Shown here one piece after another: positions 27,840-37,145 of a stretch of 64,000 nucleotides of DNA; the first letter of the stretch is position 1, and each line of letters opens with the position of its first letter. Source of the stretch: JBFHQE01 sp041592335. GTDB taxonomy: Bacteria; Pseudomonadota; Gammaproteobacteria; Thiohalobacterales; Thiohalobacteraceae. Location of the stretch: the NCBI GenBank assembly GCA_041592335.1, contig JBFHQE010000002.1, positions 106,474 through 170,473 of the forward strand. The letters run 5' to 3'. The translations under genes were made by a program, and so were the position numbers. The notes beneath the pieces are model-generated. The model was given only the letters and a program-made list of their open reading frames with translations, was not told the DNA's origin and did no database searches.

Positions 27840-28853
27840 GTGAATAAACCGGCGCGCATCATACCGCGTTCAACAGGCGAGCACCAAACCGATTGGCAAC
27901 AATCCCTGGCCAGCGCGGTCCGTGACCCGCGGGAACTGCTGCGCCTGCTCGGACTCGACCAGGATCCCCGCGCGATCGACCGCAACCCGGCCTTCCCGGT
28001 GCGGGTACCGCATGAATTCATCGCCCGCATGGAGCCCGGCAACCCGGAAGACCCGCTGTTGCGCCAGGTGCTTTCGCTGGCGGATGAAAACATCGTCACC
28101 CCGGGTTACACCACTGATCCGCTGGCCGAACAGGACGCCATGGCCGTGCCAGGTCTGCTGCACAAATATGCCGGCCGGGTACTGCTCACCCTGACCGGCG
28201 CCTGCGCGGTACATTGCCGCTACTGTTTTCGCCGCCATTTCCCCTATAACGAAGCCAACCCCGGCCGTGATAACTGGCAGGCGGCTCTGGCGTACGTGCG
28301 GGAGCGTGCGGATATTCATGAAGTCATCCTGAGCGGCGGCGACCCCCTGTCCCTGTCCGACGCACGGCTGGCGGAGCTGTTCGCCGCTATCGATGCTATC
28401 CCGCATATCAGCCGCGTACGTATCCACACCCGGGTGCCGGTCGTCATCCCCAGCCGCGTCACATCAACGTTGCGCGACATGATCGCCGCCAGCCGGGTTG
28501 CCGTGGTGTGCGTGGTACATATCAACCACCCCCGTGAGATCGACCAGTCACTCGTGCTGGCACTGAGTGGGCTGAGCGACAGCGGCGCCACCCTGCTCAA
28601 CCAGGCGGTGCTGCTCAAGGGCATCAACGACTCGCTGAAAAGCCTGGCGGAATTATCGGAAACACTATTTAAATCAGGGGTTTTACCCTATTACCTGCAC
28701 CTGCTCGATCCGGTCCAGGGCGCGGCCCATTTTGCCGTCGAAGCTCCCCGGGCGCGGCAGCTGTTGAAGGCATTGAGTGGTCATCTGCCGGGCTACCTGG
28801 TGCCTCGGCTGGTTCAGGAGCTTCCCGGCGAACCGTCCAAGACAGCCCTCTGA
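27840..28853 (+). CDS. epmB: EF-P beta-lysylation protein EpmB (lysine 2,3-aminomutase)
   Basis: Radical-SAM, PLP-dependent enzyme that turns lysine into (R)-beta-lysine for EpmA. 337 residues from GTG 27840 with GGGAGA 5 bases upstream. The cluster motif CAVHCRYC (near residue 120) and [10 protein letters not shown] are diagnostic, and a PLP-binding Lys falls in the [12 protein letters not shown] segment. It is divergent from efp across a 42-base spacer, so the two may share a regulatory region. Confidence 0.95.
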   Translation: MNKPARIIPRSTGEHQTDWQQSLASAVRDPRELLRLLGLDQDPRAIDRNPAFPVRVPHEFIARMEPGNPEDPLLRQVLSLADENIVTPGYTTDPLAEQDAMAVPGLLHKYAGRVLLTLTGACAVHCRYCFRRHFPYNEANPGRDNWQAALAYVRERADIHEVILSGGDPLSLSDARLAELFAAIDAIPHISRVRIHTRVPVVIPSRVTSTLRDMIAASRVAVVCVVHINHPREIDQSLVLALSGLSDSGATLLNQAVLLKGINDSLKSLAELSETLFKSGVLPYYLHLLDPVQGAAHFAVEAPRARQLLKALSGHLPGYLVPRLVQELPGEPSKTAL

Positions 28854-28912
28854 TCAAGATCTACACTTAGCGGCATTTCAGTTCGCCACGAAGCGGCCGA
28901 AACTGATATCAA

Positions 28913-30763
28913 ATGGATTGGATAAAATTGTGGTCTAGCAACATGATGGAACAAAATCTGCCCAAACGCAGCCCGCCCGGCACCCAGAGTTTCGATACCC
29001 GCCCGGATGCGGTGGATCGCTGGATAGCCGATTTGCCGATGCTGAAGGTTGGCGAAACCTCACGCCAGCTCTATAATACGCTACTGGAACTGAACTCGCT
29101 TGAATTCAGCGACCAGGACCGTTTCGCGACACTGGAAAAGCTGCGGGTCCCGATTCAGGCCGTGATCGACAACCTCAAGCAACATTACCTCGGCCATGAT
29201 TTTCCGCTGGATGAAAAATCGCGCCGCGTCAGTGACCTGTGCAAGGCCATGTACGAACAGCTGGCCACCGGTTACCGCATCGTCATTTCCGATCAATTGC
29301 AGAAAGGCCGTTTCCGCAAAGACACCCGGATGATTGCCACGGCGCTACATCGTGCCATGGCCAGCCTGGGCTTGATGCTGCTTAACAGTTTTCAGGTTTA
29401 TGCGCCTTACCCGCCACATGTCTGGCGGGAAATTCATGAGCTATACCGCATTGCCGATGAAGCCAAGCTGCAGGATGGTGTGATCAAAGATACCGACACT
29501 CAGTCCGCGACCACGGTCAGTAACCTGTACAAACAGATTCTGCTGCTGGCACTGGCCTGCCCCTACCGCATGCGCCAGGGCACGGTGGAAATCATTTATG
29601 AAAAGCTGAAGGAATGGTCCGCCGACACCAGCCTCAGTGGCATGCTCAACGCGGGCAACCCCAGCGGCATGTTCGTGATCAACCTAATGTCGGACGATCC
29701 ACCAACCTACCTCATCCTTAACTCTGGAAATTTCGATTCCGAAAACAGCCGGATACTCAATACCGGCCAGATTGACGAACGTGTTAGCCAGGAAATCGCG
29801 CGCCTCAAAAAGAACGGCAGCAAGCTGGGCGACCGCGATCTGCATGAATCGCATCTGCGTCGCCTGTTGCTCGCCTGGGGCGTGATGCCCAAGCGCAAGT
29901 TCACCCGGCATGACAAGGAGTCCACGGCGCTGGTCGCCATGGGACTCAGCGCCGCGCATTATTTCGTCAGTGGTGAGCAGGCATTCCATTCATCGGGCGA
30001 TGTCCAGACTGCCATCAACTTTTCCAGCACGGCCCGGTACTCCGCCGCGGAAACCCGACAAAGCCGGGATCAGGGCCCCGACCTCTGGGAACTGGGCAGC
30101 GTAAATCGCCAAAGGTCTGTCAACACTGTGCAGCTGGTGGATTTCAACGAGGAAAAATTCCGCGCCCAGCAGGAAGCCATGAAGGGTTCCGCCGAAACCG
30201 ACGAAGTTGCCGACAAACCGGCAGCGGACCCTTATCAGACCAAACCCTGGCAAATGGTCAATGTCAGCGCCGGCGGTTACCGCTTGCTTTGGGATAGCCG
30301 CGAAGGATCAAAAGCCGAGGTCGGCGAACTGATCGGCATTCGCGAAAGCAATGAGCCCGACAGTTTCCATATGGGACTTGGCGTTATTCGCTGGATGAAG
30401 GTGAGTGACGAACTGGGGGTCGAGCTGGGCGTGCAAATGATTTCACCCGGCGCCGTTGCTGTAGGTACCCGCCAGGAAAAAGGCAGCAAGGAACAGGAAT
30501 ACCTGCGTAGCCTGCTGCTGCCCGAAATTGCAGCCATTGGCCAGCCTGCAACATTGATTACACCGACCCTGCCCTACCGCGCGGGTGACCGGATTGTGGT
30601 CAACAGTCATGGCAAGGAACTGATGGTGGAACTGGTAAAACTGGTGGAAAACACCGGCACCTTCGCCCAGTTCCAGTTCCGCGCCCTGCAGGTCCAGGCG
30701 GCGGCAAAACCGGAAGCCAAGCCAGAAGCAAAATCCTTCGAAAAGCTCTGGCAGGAAATATAG
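28913..30763 (+). CDS. Large PilZ-like domain protein, possible c-di-GMP effector
   Basis: A 616-residue soluble protein. I recognise only a C-terminal PilZ-like segment: N450-V-S-A-G-G fits the (D/N)xSxxG half of the c-di-GMP motif in the sequence WQMVNVSAGGYRLLW. The usual RxxxR half is not obvious upstream, so nucleotide binding is uncertain. The N-terminal about 430 residues are mostly helical and unassigned. The start is uncertain: ATG 28913 or ATG 28943 (MMEQNLPKRS), neither with a clear ribosome binding site. It ends exactly where the convergent acetyltransferase gene ends. Its nearness to fimX suggests a pilus or surface role; this is inference. Confidence 0.65.
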   Translation: MDWIKLWSSNMMEQNLPKRSPPGTQSFDTRPDAVDRWIADLPMLKVGETSRQLYNTLLELNSLEFSDQDRFATLEKLRVPIQAVIDNLKQHYLGHDFPLDEKSRRVSDLCKAMYEQLATGYRIVISDQLQKGRFRKDTRMIATALHRAMASLGLMLLNSFQVYAPYPPHVWREIHELYRIADEAKLQDGVIKDTDTQSATTVSNLYKQILLLALACPYRMRQGTVEIIYEKLKEWSADTSLSGMLNAGNPSGMFVINLMSDDPPTYLILNSGNFDSENSRILNTGQIDERVSQEIARLKKNGSKLGDRDLHESHLRRLLLAWGVMPKRKFTRHDKESTALVAMGLSAAHYFVSGEQAFHSSGDVQTAINFSSTARYSAAETRQSRDQGPDLWELGSVNRQRSVNTVQLVDFNEEKFRAQQEAMKGSAETDEVADKPAADPYQTKPWQMVNVSAGGYRLLWDSREGSKAEVGELIGIRESNEPDSFHMGLGVIRWMKVSDELGVELGVQMISPGAVAVGTRQEKGSKEQEYLRSLLLPEIAAIGQPATLITPTLPYRAGDRIVVNSHGKELMVELVKLVENTGTFAQFQFRALQVQAAAKPEAKPEAKSFEKLWQEI

Positions 30764-31291
30764 TCAGTCGCAGAACAGCGAGGCAAAATTCTCCGGGAAT
30801 TGCGCCTCGCCACCCTGCCCCAGGGCTCCAGGTTCCAGCTCCATGGCGGTGACACAGTCCGAGGGCAGATTCAGATTGGCGCTCAACTTGAAATCGGCAG
30901 CCGGTTTGAACCCGAAGCGCAGGTAATAATCAGGATGGCCCGCGACCACAATGGCCGTGTAGCGCATCCCCCGGGCGCGGCTGACTGCCGCATCGATCAG
31001 CGCGGAACCGATACCACGATGGGACTGGGAAGGCACGACCGACATGGGTCCCAGTGCCAGCACGTTCTCGACCTTGCTGTCGCGGTTCAACTTTATCTTG
31101 GATAACAACGCATGACCGACAATACGTCCGTTGATTTCGGCCACCAGGGACAAATCGCGCACAAAGTCCGGCGACTGACGCACACTGTCGACCAGCTGCG
31201 CCTCGGCTTCACCCTGGAATGCACTGAGATTGACCACATCAATCGCCTTAACGTCCTCAGGCGTCTCGGCACGCACCACTACTTTATCCAT
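30764..31291 (-). CDS. GNAT-family N-acetyltransferase (YhbS-like)
   Basis: A 175-residue acetyltransferase. The acetyl-CoA binding stretch is VVPSQSHRGIGSALIDAAV (near 85-105), and VAGHPDYYLRFGFKPA is typical of the YhbS branch. Substrate unknown. It lies between the PilZ-like gene and fimX but on the other strand, convergent with the first and divergent from the second. Confidence 0.85.
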   Translation of the reverse strand: MDKVVVRAETPEDVKAIDVVNLSAFQGEAEAQLVDSVRQSPDFVRDLSLVAEINGRIVGHALLSKIKLNRDSKVENVLALGPMSVVPSQSHRGIGSALIDAAVSRARGMRYTAIVVAGHPDYYLRFGFKPAADFKLSANLNLPSDCVTAMELEPGALGQGGEAQFPENFASLFCD

Positions 31292-31316
31292 TTTTCTTCC
31301 CCTTACAGCCAGGACA

Positions 31317-31357
31317 AGTCAGGTCTGGCAGGCTCTAACAGCAAACCGAACCTGACT
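31317..31357. repeat. Inverted repeat between the GNAT gene and fimX
   Basis: AGTCAGGT (31317-31324) and ACCTGACT (31350-31357) are perfect 8-base inverted arms separated by 25 bases. It lies in the 205-base divergent promoter region and could be a regulator site or an RNA stem. No T-run follows. Confidence 0.35.
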
Positions 31358-31389
31358 GATTTAACCCAATGCTAGCAGGATTTTAAAAC

Positions 31390-31476
31390 ATGGAAAACCA
31401 ATCAAAAATAGGTAAGAATGTCCAACCAACAACGGAACGTCCTGTCAGCGCAGTTCACGGCACCGACATAGAATAA
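31390..31476 (+). CDS. Possible 28-residue leader ORF before fimX
   Basis: An ATG at 31390 opens a 28-codon frame (start MENQSKIGKNVQ, end GTDIE) that stops 20 bases before fimX. AGGA lies 9 bases upstream of the ATG. It could be a small protein, a translated leader or chance. The amino-acid composition is polar with no membrane segment. Confidence 0.25.
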   Translation: MENQSKIGKNVQPTTERPVSAVHGTDIE

Positions 31477-31496
31477 TCTGGAAAATACCTGCCAAG

Positions 31497-33575
31497 ATGG
31501 AAAAGAACGCTTTACACCTCATTATCGCCGAAGAATCCCGCAATGATGCCGAGGCACTGGCGAATATCCTGCGCAATGCCGGCAAGGTCGTCCGCTACCA
31601 GTTCGTGGAAAACGTCGAACAGTTCGAAGCGGCACTCGATCAGCATGTCCCGGACATCATCCTCTGCGCCGATGGCGTAACAGACCTCGATCTGCCGACC
31701 CTGACAGACGAGTTATCCCATTGTTCCAAGCGAATTCCGGTTATCTATGTCGGGGCCGAGGCCAACGAGGCAACGGTTATCGAGGCCATGCGCCTGGGCG
31801 CCACCGACATGGTGTCCTATGACAAACCCGATCATCTGCAACTGGTGGTTGAGCGCGAGCTGCAGAATGTCAGCATGCGCCGCAAGGTGCATCAATACGA
31901 AACCGGCTACAAGGAAAGCGAACGTCGCTGTCGTGCCCTGCTGGACAGTTCCCGCGACTCCATCGCCTATGTACACGATGGCATGCATATCTACGCCAAC
32001 CGCTCCTACCTGGAAATGTTTGGCTTCGAGGAAATGGACGAAATAGAAGGCACGCCCATCATGGACATGGTCGATCCTGGCGATCATGCGGCCTTCAAGG
32101 AATTCCTGCGCAGTTACGGCCGTAACGAGCAAGGCGATAACAAACTGGAAGTCCGCTGCATCAGCGCCCAGGGTGCCTTCAAGGCCATGATGGAATTCGC
32201 GCCCGCCTCCATCGATGGCGAACCCTGCACTCAGCTGGTCATTCGCGACCAGGCCGTCGGCGATCCCGAACTGCAGGAAAAACTCAAATATCTCAGCAAG
32301 CAGGACATGGTCACCGGCCTGTTCAACCGTCAGTACTTCATCGAAGAACTGGAGCTTGCCGCGGAAAGCGCCACCACCGATGCGCACCGTAGCTTCATGC
32401 TCTATATCCTGCTGGATAACTTCAAGACCGTGAAAGAGTCCGTCGGTCTGGCCGCCAGCGACATGGTGGTCAAGGACGTGGCCGACCTGTTGAAAGACAA
32501 GGTAGTGAACGGAATCGCGGCACGTTTTGGCGATAATTCCTTCGCCGTACTGGTGCGCGATGCCGATATCGATGCAGCCCAGGCACTGGCGGAAGCTGTT
32601 CGTCATGCCATCGAAGAACACATAGCCGATATCGAAGGCCGTTCAGTCACGGTAACCGCCAGTATCGGTATCAGCCTGATTACCGACTCCACCGGCAGCG
32701 CCGAGGAAACACTTTCCAGCGCCGACCTGGCATGCGAAGTCGCGCGTACCGCCGGTGGCAACCGGGTTCATCTGCATAACCCGGTGACCGACGAACAGGT
32801 TTCCCGCGAACGCGATGAACAATGGCAGAAACTCATCGAGACAGCCCTTACCGAGGATCGTTTCCACCTGGTGTATCAGCCGATCGTCAGCCTGGGAGAG
32901 AGCGAGCGCGAAGTCTACGAAGTGCTGGTTCGCATGCGTGACGCCGAGGGCGACGACATTCTGCCCGGCCAGTTCATACCGGTTGCATTGCAAACCCGGC
33001 TGATGGGCAGAATTGACCGCTGGGTCATTAGCCACGCCCTGGCCAAGTTGGCGGAACATCGCCGCAATAATCACGACACCGTGTTCTTCATCAAGCTATC
33101 GTCGCAATCGCTGGAAGACGAGGAACTGCCGCTCTGGATCAACGAACAGCTGAAACAAGTCCGTCTGCAAAGCGACGCCATCGTGCTCGAGATAGCGGAA
33201 AAGGGTGCCAGCGAATATCTGAAACAATCCAAGGCGCTGGTAAAAGCCATGGCGGCACTGAAATGCCAGACCTGCCTCGAGCATTTTGGCGGCATGGCCA
33301 ATTCATTCCAGCTGCTGAAGCACCTGCCGGTGGATTACCTCAAGATCGACGGTTCCTTTATCCACAACCTGATGGCCAACGAAGACAATCAGGCCATGGT
33401 CAAATCCATCGTGGAATTGGCAAATTCGATGCAAAAACAATGTATTGCCGAATTCGTGGAAGATCCGTCCAGCCTAACCATGCTGTTCCAGTTCGGCGTG
33501 GACTACATTCAGGGGTATTTCCTGCAGGAACCGCACGACGACCTGGATTACGATTTCACCGAAGAATCCATGTAA
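31497..33575 (+). CDS. fimX: Type IV pilus c-di-GMP effector FimX
   Basis: A 692-residue protein, near-identical in length to P. aeruginosa FimX (691). Domains: degenerate receiver (about 8-120), PAS (about 140-255; LLDSSRDSIAYVHDGMHIYA), degenerate GGDEF (about 268-430, with GDNSF at about 345 where GGDEF should be) and degenerate EAL (about 445-690). The EAL is changed to EVL (475-477), DDFG to EHFG (595-598), and EGVE to EFVE (652-655). So it should bind c-di-GMP without making or cutting it. In P. aeruginosa FimX controls twitching motility and pilus assembly. The gene at 33655 follows. Confidence 0.93.
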   Translation: MEKNALHLIIAEESRNDAEALANILRNAGKVVRYQFVENVEQFEAALDQHVPDIILCADGVTDLDLPTLTDELSHCSKRIPVIYVGAEANEATVIEAMRLGATDMVSYDKPDHLQLVVERELQNVSMRRKVHQYETGYKESERRCRALLDSSRDSIAYVHDGMHIYANRSYLEMFGFEEMDEIEGTPIMDMVDPGDHAAFKEFLRSYGRNEQGDNKLEVRCISAQGAFKAMMEFAPASIDGEPCTQLVIRDQAVGDPELQEKLKYLSKQDMVTGLFNRQYFIEELELAAESATTDAHRSFMLYILLDNFKTVKESVGLAASDMVVKDVADLLKDKVVNGIAARFGDNSFAVLVRDADIDAAQALAEAVRHAIEEHIADIEGRSVTVTASIGISLITDSTGSAEETLSSADLACEVARTAGGNRVHLHNPVTDEQVSRERDEQWQKLIETALTEDRFHLVYQPIVSLGESEREVYEVLVRMRDAEGDDILPGQFIPVALQTRLMGRIDRWVISHALAKLAEHRRNNHDTVFFIKLSSQSLEDEELPLWINEQLKQVRLQSDAIVLEIAEKGASEYLKQSKALVKAMAALKCQTCLEHFGGMANSFQLLKHLPVDYLKIDGSFIHNLMANEDNQAMVKSIVELANSMQKQCIAEFVEDPSSLTMLFQFGVDYIQGYFLQEPHDDLDYDFTEESM

Positions 33576-33654
33576 AACCGGCGGGTTAGGTTAAAGATCA
33601 CGAAATTGTGGCCGAAATGTAAATTACCTGTTGCATTTCGTGTAGGGTAACTCC

Positions 33655-34119
33655 ATGGCCACGGCCCAGAATGATCTAATAAAACTCATCGAAGAGACTG
33701 AAGACCCGTCGGCTTCATTGCCCGAATCCGTCTATGCGCCCAGCCGGTTCGCCATGCGACTGAGCAACCAGGCGATCAAGAGCTCCCTGTCACGCTTTGC
33801 CAGCCAGATGTGCGGCCTCAGCCGCTATATCGACGCCAGCAAAAACTTCGAAGCCAATATGGAATACCAGCGCGCGCGTCATGAAAGTGAATTTCTGATG
33901 CAACAGCTGGACCGGGTCGCGCAGCAGTTCCCCAACATGCCGGAACTGCAGAACCAGGTCGCCATCCTGAAACGCTATGACCTGGCATTGAACAGCATCA
34001 ACCTGGAGAGCCAACGGGCCTATGAAAACCTCCAGGCGCTACGCAGTTCCTACATCAACTCCATCAAGAACATACAGACTTACGTCGAGCAGCTGTATCT
34101 GTCGATGGACGACGAATAA
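33655..34119 (+). CDS. Unknown helical protein downstream of fimX
   Basis: A 154-residue protein I do not recognise. It is soluble and predicted almost wholly helical, with heptad-like stretches at about 60-90 and 100-145 (VAILKRYDLALNSINLESQR), suggesting coiled coil. No Cys pairs, signal peptide or enzyme motif. It starts 79 bases after fimX in the same direction and is closed by a strong palindrome, so it is probably co-transcribed with fimX. A partner of FimX is a plausible guess only. Confidence 0.7.
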   Translation: MATAQNDLIKLIEETEDPSASLPESVYAPSRFAMRLSNQAIKSSLSRFASQMCGLSRYIDASKNFEANMEYQRARHESEFLMQQLDRVAQQFPNMPELQNQVAILKRYDLALNSINLESQRAYENLQALRSSYINSIKNIQTYVEQLYLSMDDE

Positions 34120-34121
34120 AC

Positions 34122-34151
34122 AAAGGGGACAGATTTAAATCTGTCCCCTTT
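34122..34151. terminator. 30-base perfect palindrome, probable two-way terminator
   Basis: The arm AAAGGGGACAGATTT (34122-34136) is followed at once by its exact reverse complement (34137-34151). It lies between two convergent genes (33655 and DUF1015) and would form a strong hairpin on both strands, with a short A- and T-rich flank on each side. The GGGGACAGATTT word is a widely dispersed bacterial repeat motif, so this may be an inverted pair of such units. Confidence 0.65.
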
Positions 34152-34156
34152 ATCAT

Positions 34157-34208
34157 TGTAGGAGCGAGCTTGCTCACGAACCATTCGCGGCCAAGGCCGC
34201 TCCTGCCA
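34157..34208. repeat. REP-like doublet
   Basis: TGTAGGAGCGAGCTTGCTC at 34157-34175, then ACGAACCATTCG, then CGGCCAAGGCCGCTCCTGCC. Two palindromes (GAGCGAGCTTGCTC and GCGGCCAAGGCCGC) are bounded by outer GGAGC/GCTCC arms. The first half resembles the REP elements common in Pseudomonas. Located in the space between the convergent genes. Confidence 0.65.
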
Positions 34209-34214
34209 ATCGAA

Positions 34215-35459
34215 TCATTTCGAGAGCATATGCGACACCAGTCCGTCCGCCAGCTTGGGCTCGAACCAGGTGGACTTGGGTGGCATGACTTCATTAGCAT
34301 CCGCCACCGCCATCAGTTCAGACATAGGTGTCGGATACATTGAGAAAGCCACTTTCATTTCACCGCTTTTAACGCGTTTTTCCAGCCCTTCCAGGCCGCG
34401 AATACCCCCGACGAAATCAATACGCGGGTCACGTCGGGGATCGGAAATACCCAGCACCGGTTCCAGCAGGTTATCGGCCAGCAATGAAACATCCAGGCGC
34501 TTCACCGGATCATCGACCGGTATGCACTCATCGTGGATGGTCAACTGGTACCACTGCCCATCCAGGTACATACCGAACTCTCCCGCCTTCACCGGCTTGT
34601 AGGGAAGGTCACTGATCACCCAGTCAAACCGCTCGGCAATCGCCGCCAGGAATGCTTCACTGGACAGTCCATTCAGGTCGGTCACCACCCGGTTGTAATC
34701 GAAAATCTTCATCTGCTCATGCGGGAAGATCACGGACAGAAAATAATTGTACGGCTCATCACCGGTGTGATTGGGATTGCTGGCCTGACGCGCCTTGGCA
34801 ATTCGCGAGGCCGAGGCTGAACGATGATGGCCATCCGCGATATAGATCGCCGGCATAACATCGAAACGCGCCGTGATGTCGTCGATCAGCGCCTGGTCGC
34901 GCACTACCCACAGCTTGTGGCCAATGCCGTCATCGGCCGTGATATCCACGTCCGGGACCGCCGAGGTCACAGAGTCCAGCAAGCCGTCCAGCACTGGCTC
35001 GGATTTGTAGGCCAGCAACACCGGTCCGGTCTGGGCATCCAGGGCATCGATCTGGCGGACCCGGTCGTCCTCTTTCTGCGGCCGGGTAAATTCATGCTTG
35101 CGAATGCGATTGGTGTCGTAATCCGCCACCGAGGCCGCACCCACCAGACCGGTCTGTATGTGATCGCCCATCTTCAGCTGGTAGACGTAATAGCAGGGCT
35201 GGTCATCCTGGACCAGGATGCCCTCACTGAGCATTTTTTTCAGATTTTCCGCGGCCTTGGCATACACAGCCGGATCGTAGGGATCAATATCTCCCGGCAA
35301 GTCGATTTCCGGCTTGGAAATATGCAGGAAACTCCAGGGCTTACCCTCGGCCCGCTCGCGTGCTTCGGCGCTGTTCAGCACATCATAGGGCGGCGCACAG
35401 ACATCGGCGGCGCGGCCATCCACGGGGCGTAATCCGGCAAAGGGGCGAATCAAAGGCAT
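34215..35459 (-). CDS. DUF1015 family protein
   Basis: A 414-residue cytoplasmic protein of the DUF1015 family, using ATG 35459 (MPLIRPFAGLRPVDGRAADV). PPYDVLN near residue 27, YVYQLKMGDH, YIADGHHRSASA and MFPHEQMKIFDYNR-type motifs are typical. The HHR motif with conserved Asp and Glu suggests an enzyme or nucleotide-binding role, but no function is established to my knowledge. It is divergent from the cyclase gene across 162 bases. Confidence 0.85.
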   Translation of the reverse strand: MPLIRPFAGLRPVDGRAADVCAPPYDVLNSAEARERAEGKPWSFLHISKPEIDLPGDIDPYDPAVYAKAAENLKKMLSEGILVQDDQPCYYVYQLKMGDHIQTGLVGAASVADYDTNRIRKHEFTRPQKEDDRVRQIDALDAQTGPVLLAYKSEPVLDGLLDSVTSAVPDVDITADDGIGHKLWVVRDQALIDDITARFDVMPAIYIADGHHRSASASRIAKARQASNPNHTGDEPYNYFLSVIFPHEQMKIFDYNRVVTDLNGLSSEAFLAAIAERFDWVISDLPYKPVKAGEFGMYLDGQWYQLTIHDECIPVDDPVKRLDVSLLADNLLEPVLGISDPRRDPRIDFVGGIRGLEGLEKRVKSGEMKVAFSMYPTPMSELMAVADANEVMPPKSTWFEPKLADGLVSHMLSK

Positions 35460-35621
35460 GCCTGTTTTCCTCATTCTCGATTGCGAAAGGGCGCCATTGT
35501 ACATGGTCTAGGGGAAAGTCTCAGGACCAGATCGCGGCTTGCAGCATTTCCATGCTGGCGTCATCATTGGGAACCGGCTTCAATAGCCAACGCGACATTA
35601 CTCCGGAGAAACACTCTTACC

Positions 35622-37145
35622 ATGCCTCATCAGGAACGGCCGCCTTTCAAAATACGCCGCACAAAGCGCCCCTGGGCGCGCAAGCTGCGCATGCGTTTAA
35701 AAAGGCTGTTTCCCGGCCATATCCCCATCGCGACCAAGCTGTCGCTGACCATCGGTATTCTAATGGTCTGCATCATCGGCCTGATGGCGACCCTGATCGT
35801 GCGCTATCAACAGGATGTACTGAGCCAGCAGATTAAACAGCTCGGCGTTTCCCTCACGGCACAGATGGCGCATTCCGCCAGCGAACCCTTGCTGGCGGGA
35901 GACCAGCTTGGCATGGAAGTACTCACCAGTAACGTGGTCAACAACGGCAGCGTACTGGGCACGGCCATTCTCAACCGTGATGGCGATCTGGTAGCGCACG
36001 CGGGCATCGTGCCCAAGCAAATCGATTTTATTGGCCCGATGCCGCAACTCGGTCGTCCCTGGGAATACTGGGATGCTAACCAGGTCAACCGCCTGCATGT
36101 CATCACCTATTCTTCACCCATCTTTGTGCAGGATGTAATCGCCGGTTCGGTGCTGGTCACGCTGGATCATTCCACCTGGGCGCAGGCCATCCGCAATGCC
36201 AACCAGGCCATCATCGGCACCAGCATTGCCGTATTGCTGATCGGCGCATTACTGACCGTCTGGCTGAGTCGTCGATTGTCCCAGCCAATCTATGATCTGA
36301 TGGACTTCAGCAACGCGCTGGACGGCGGCAGCTATGACCTGCGACTGTCCGAACGACGCCAGGATGAATTCGGTCATCTCATCGCGGCATTCAACCGCTT
36401 TGCCGAAGGCATGAAACAAAAACACCAGGCTGAAAGTTCGCTGGAACGTTACCTGTCGCCCAAGCTGGCTAAAGCTGTACTGACCGGACAGCACGCCAAG
36501 CTGGGTGGTGAACGCGTCGAGGCCAGCGTGGTGTTTGCCGATATCGTGGGTTTTACCGGTATGGCTGAAGGCATGAGCCCCGAAGAAGTCGCCAAGGCAC
36601 TCAATATGTATTTCACCCTGATCGCGCGCACCGCCGAGGCTTACGGCGGCATGATCGACAAGTACATCGGCGATTGCGCCATGATCGTGTTCGGCGTACC
36701 GGTCAAGGATGAAGACCACGCCTACAATGCCGCCTGTTGTTCCCTGGCATTACGCGAGCTGATTAACCAGTTCAACAATACCCGTGAGGCGCAGGGTCAT
36801 ACACCCATGCGTTTCCGTTTTGGTCTCAATGCCGGGATCATGCATGCCGGCAACATGGGCGCGGAAGTGCGTATGGAATACACGGTTGTGGGCGAAGCCG
36901 TGAACCTTGCTTCGCGACTGGCAGGCGCCGGCGAGGAAGGCCAGATACTGGTTACCGAAAAATTTATTCAGCAGCCCTCTGTACACAACCGCATCATCGC
37001 GCACAAACATCGCGACATGCGCCTGCGCGGCGTCAGCGAAGCAATCAAGACCTATCTTATCGACGATCTTAAACCCGAATTCCAGGACCCGCACAAGCAC
37101 CAGGTGCAGCAGCTGTGGTGGCAGAGCCTTAAGGACATCGCATGA
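35622..37145 (+). CDS. Membrane class III adenylate/guanylate cyclase with HAMP
   Basis: A 507-residue membrane cyclase. TM1 (about 40-61), a periplasmic sensor of about 130 residues, TM2 (about 195-215), HAMP (about 215-270) and a class III catalytic domain. FADIVGFT has the metal Asp (residue 307); DKYIGDCAMIVFG has the second Asp and a specificity Lys; VVGEAVNLASRL has the transition-state Asn and Arg. All key residues look intact. The product is probably cAMP, as the Lys suggests. ATG 35622 has GGAGA upstream. The next gene overlaps the stop by 4 bases. Confidence 0.9.
   Translation: MPHQERPPFKIRRTKRPWARKLRMRLKRLFPGHIPIATKLSLTIGILMVCIIGLMATLIVRYQQDVLSQQIKQLGVSLTAQMAHSASEPLLAGDQLGMEVLTSNVVNNGSVLGTAILNRDGDLVAHAGIVPKQIDFIGPMPQLGRPWEYWDANQVNRLHVITYSSPIFVQDVIAGSVLVTLDHSTWAQAIRNANQAIIGTSIAVLLIGALLTVWLSRRLSQPIYDLMDFSNALDGGSYDLRLSERRQDEFGHLIAAFNRFAEGMKQKHQAESSLERYLSPKLAKAVLTGQHAKLGGERVEASVVFADIVGFTGMAEGMSPEEVAKALNMYFTLIARTAEAYGGMIDKYIGDCAMIVFGVPVKDEDHAYNAACCSLALRELINQFNNTREAQGHTPMRFRFGLNAGIMHAGNMGAEVRMEYTVVGEAVNLASRLAGAGEEGQILVTEKFIQQPSVHNRIIAHKHRDMRLRGVSEAIKTYLIDDLKPEFQDPHKHQVQQLWWQSLKDIA

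Noticed and set aside
31713..32621. 302-codon minus-strand open frame opposite fimX
   Set aside because: Overlaps fimX fully; composition is that of an antisense frame.
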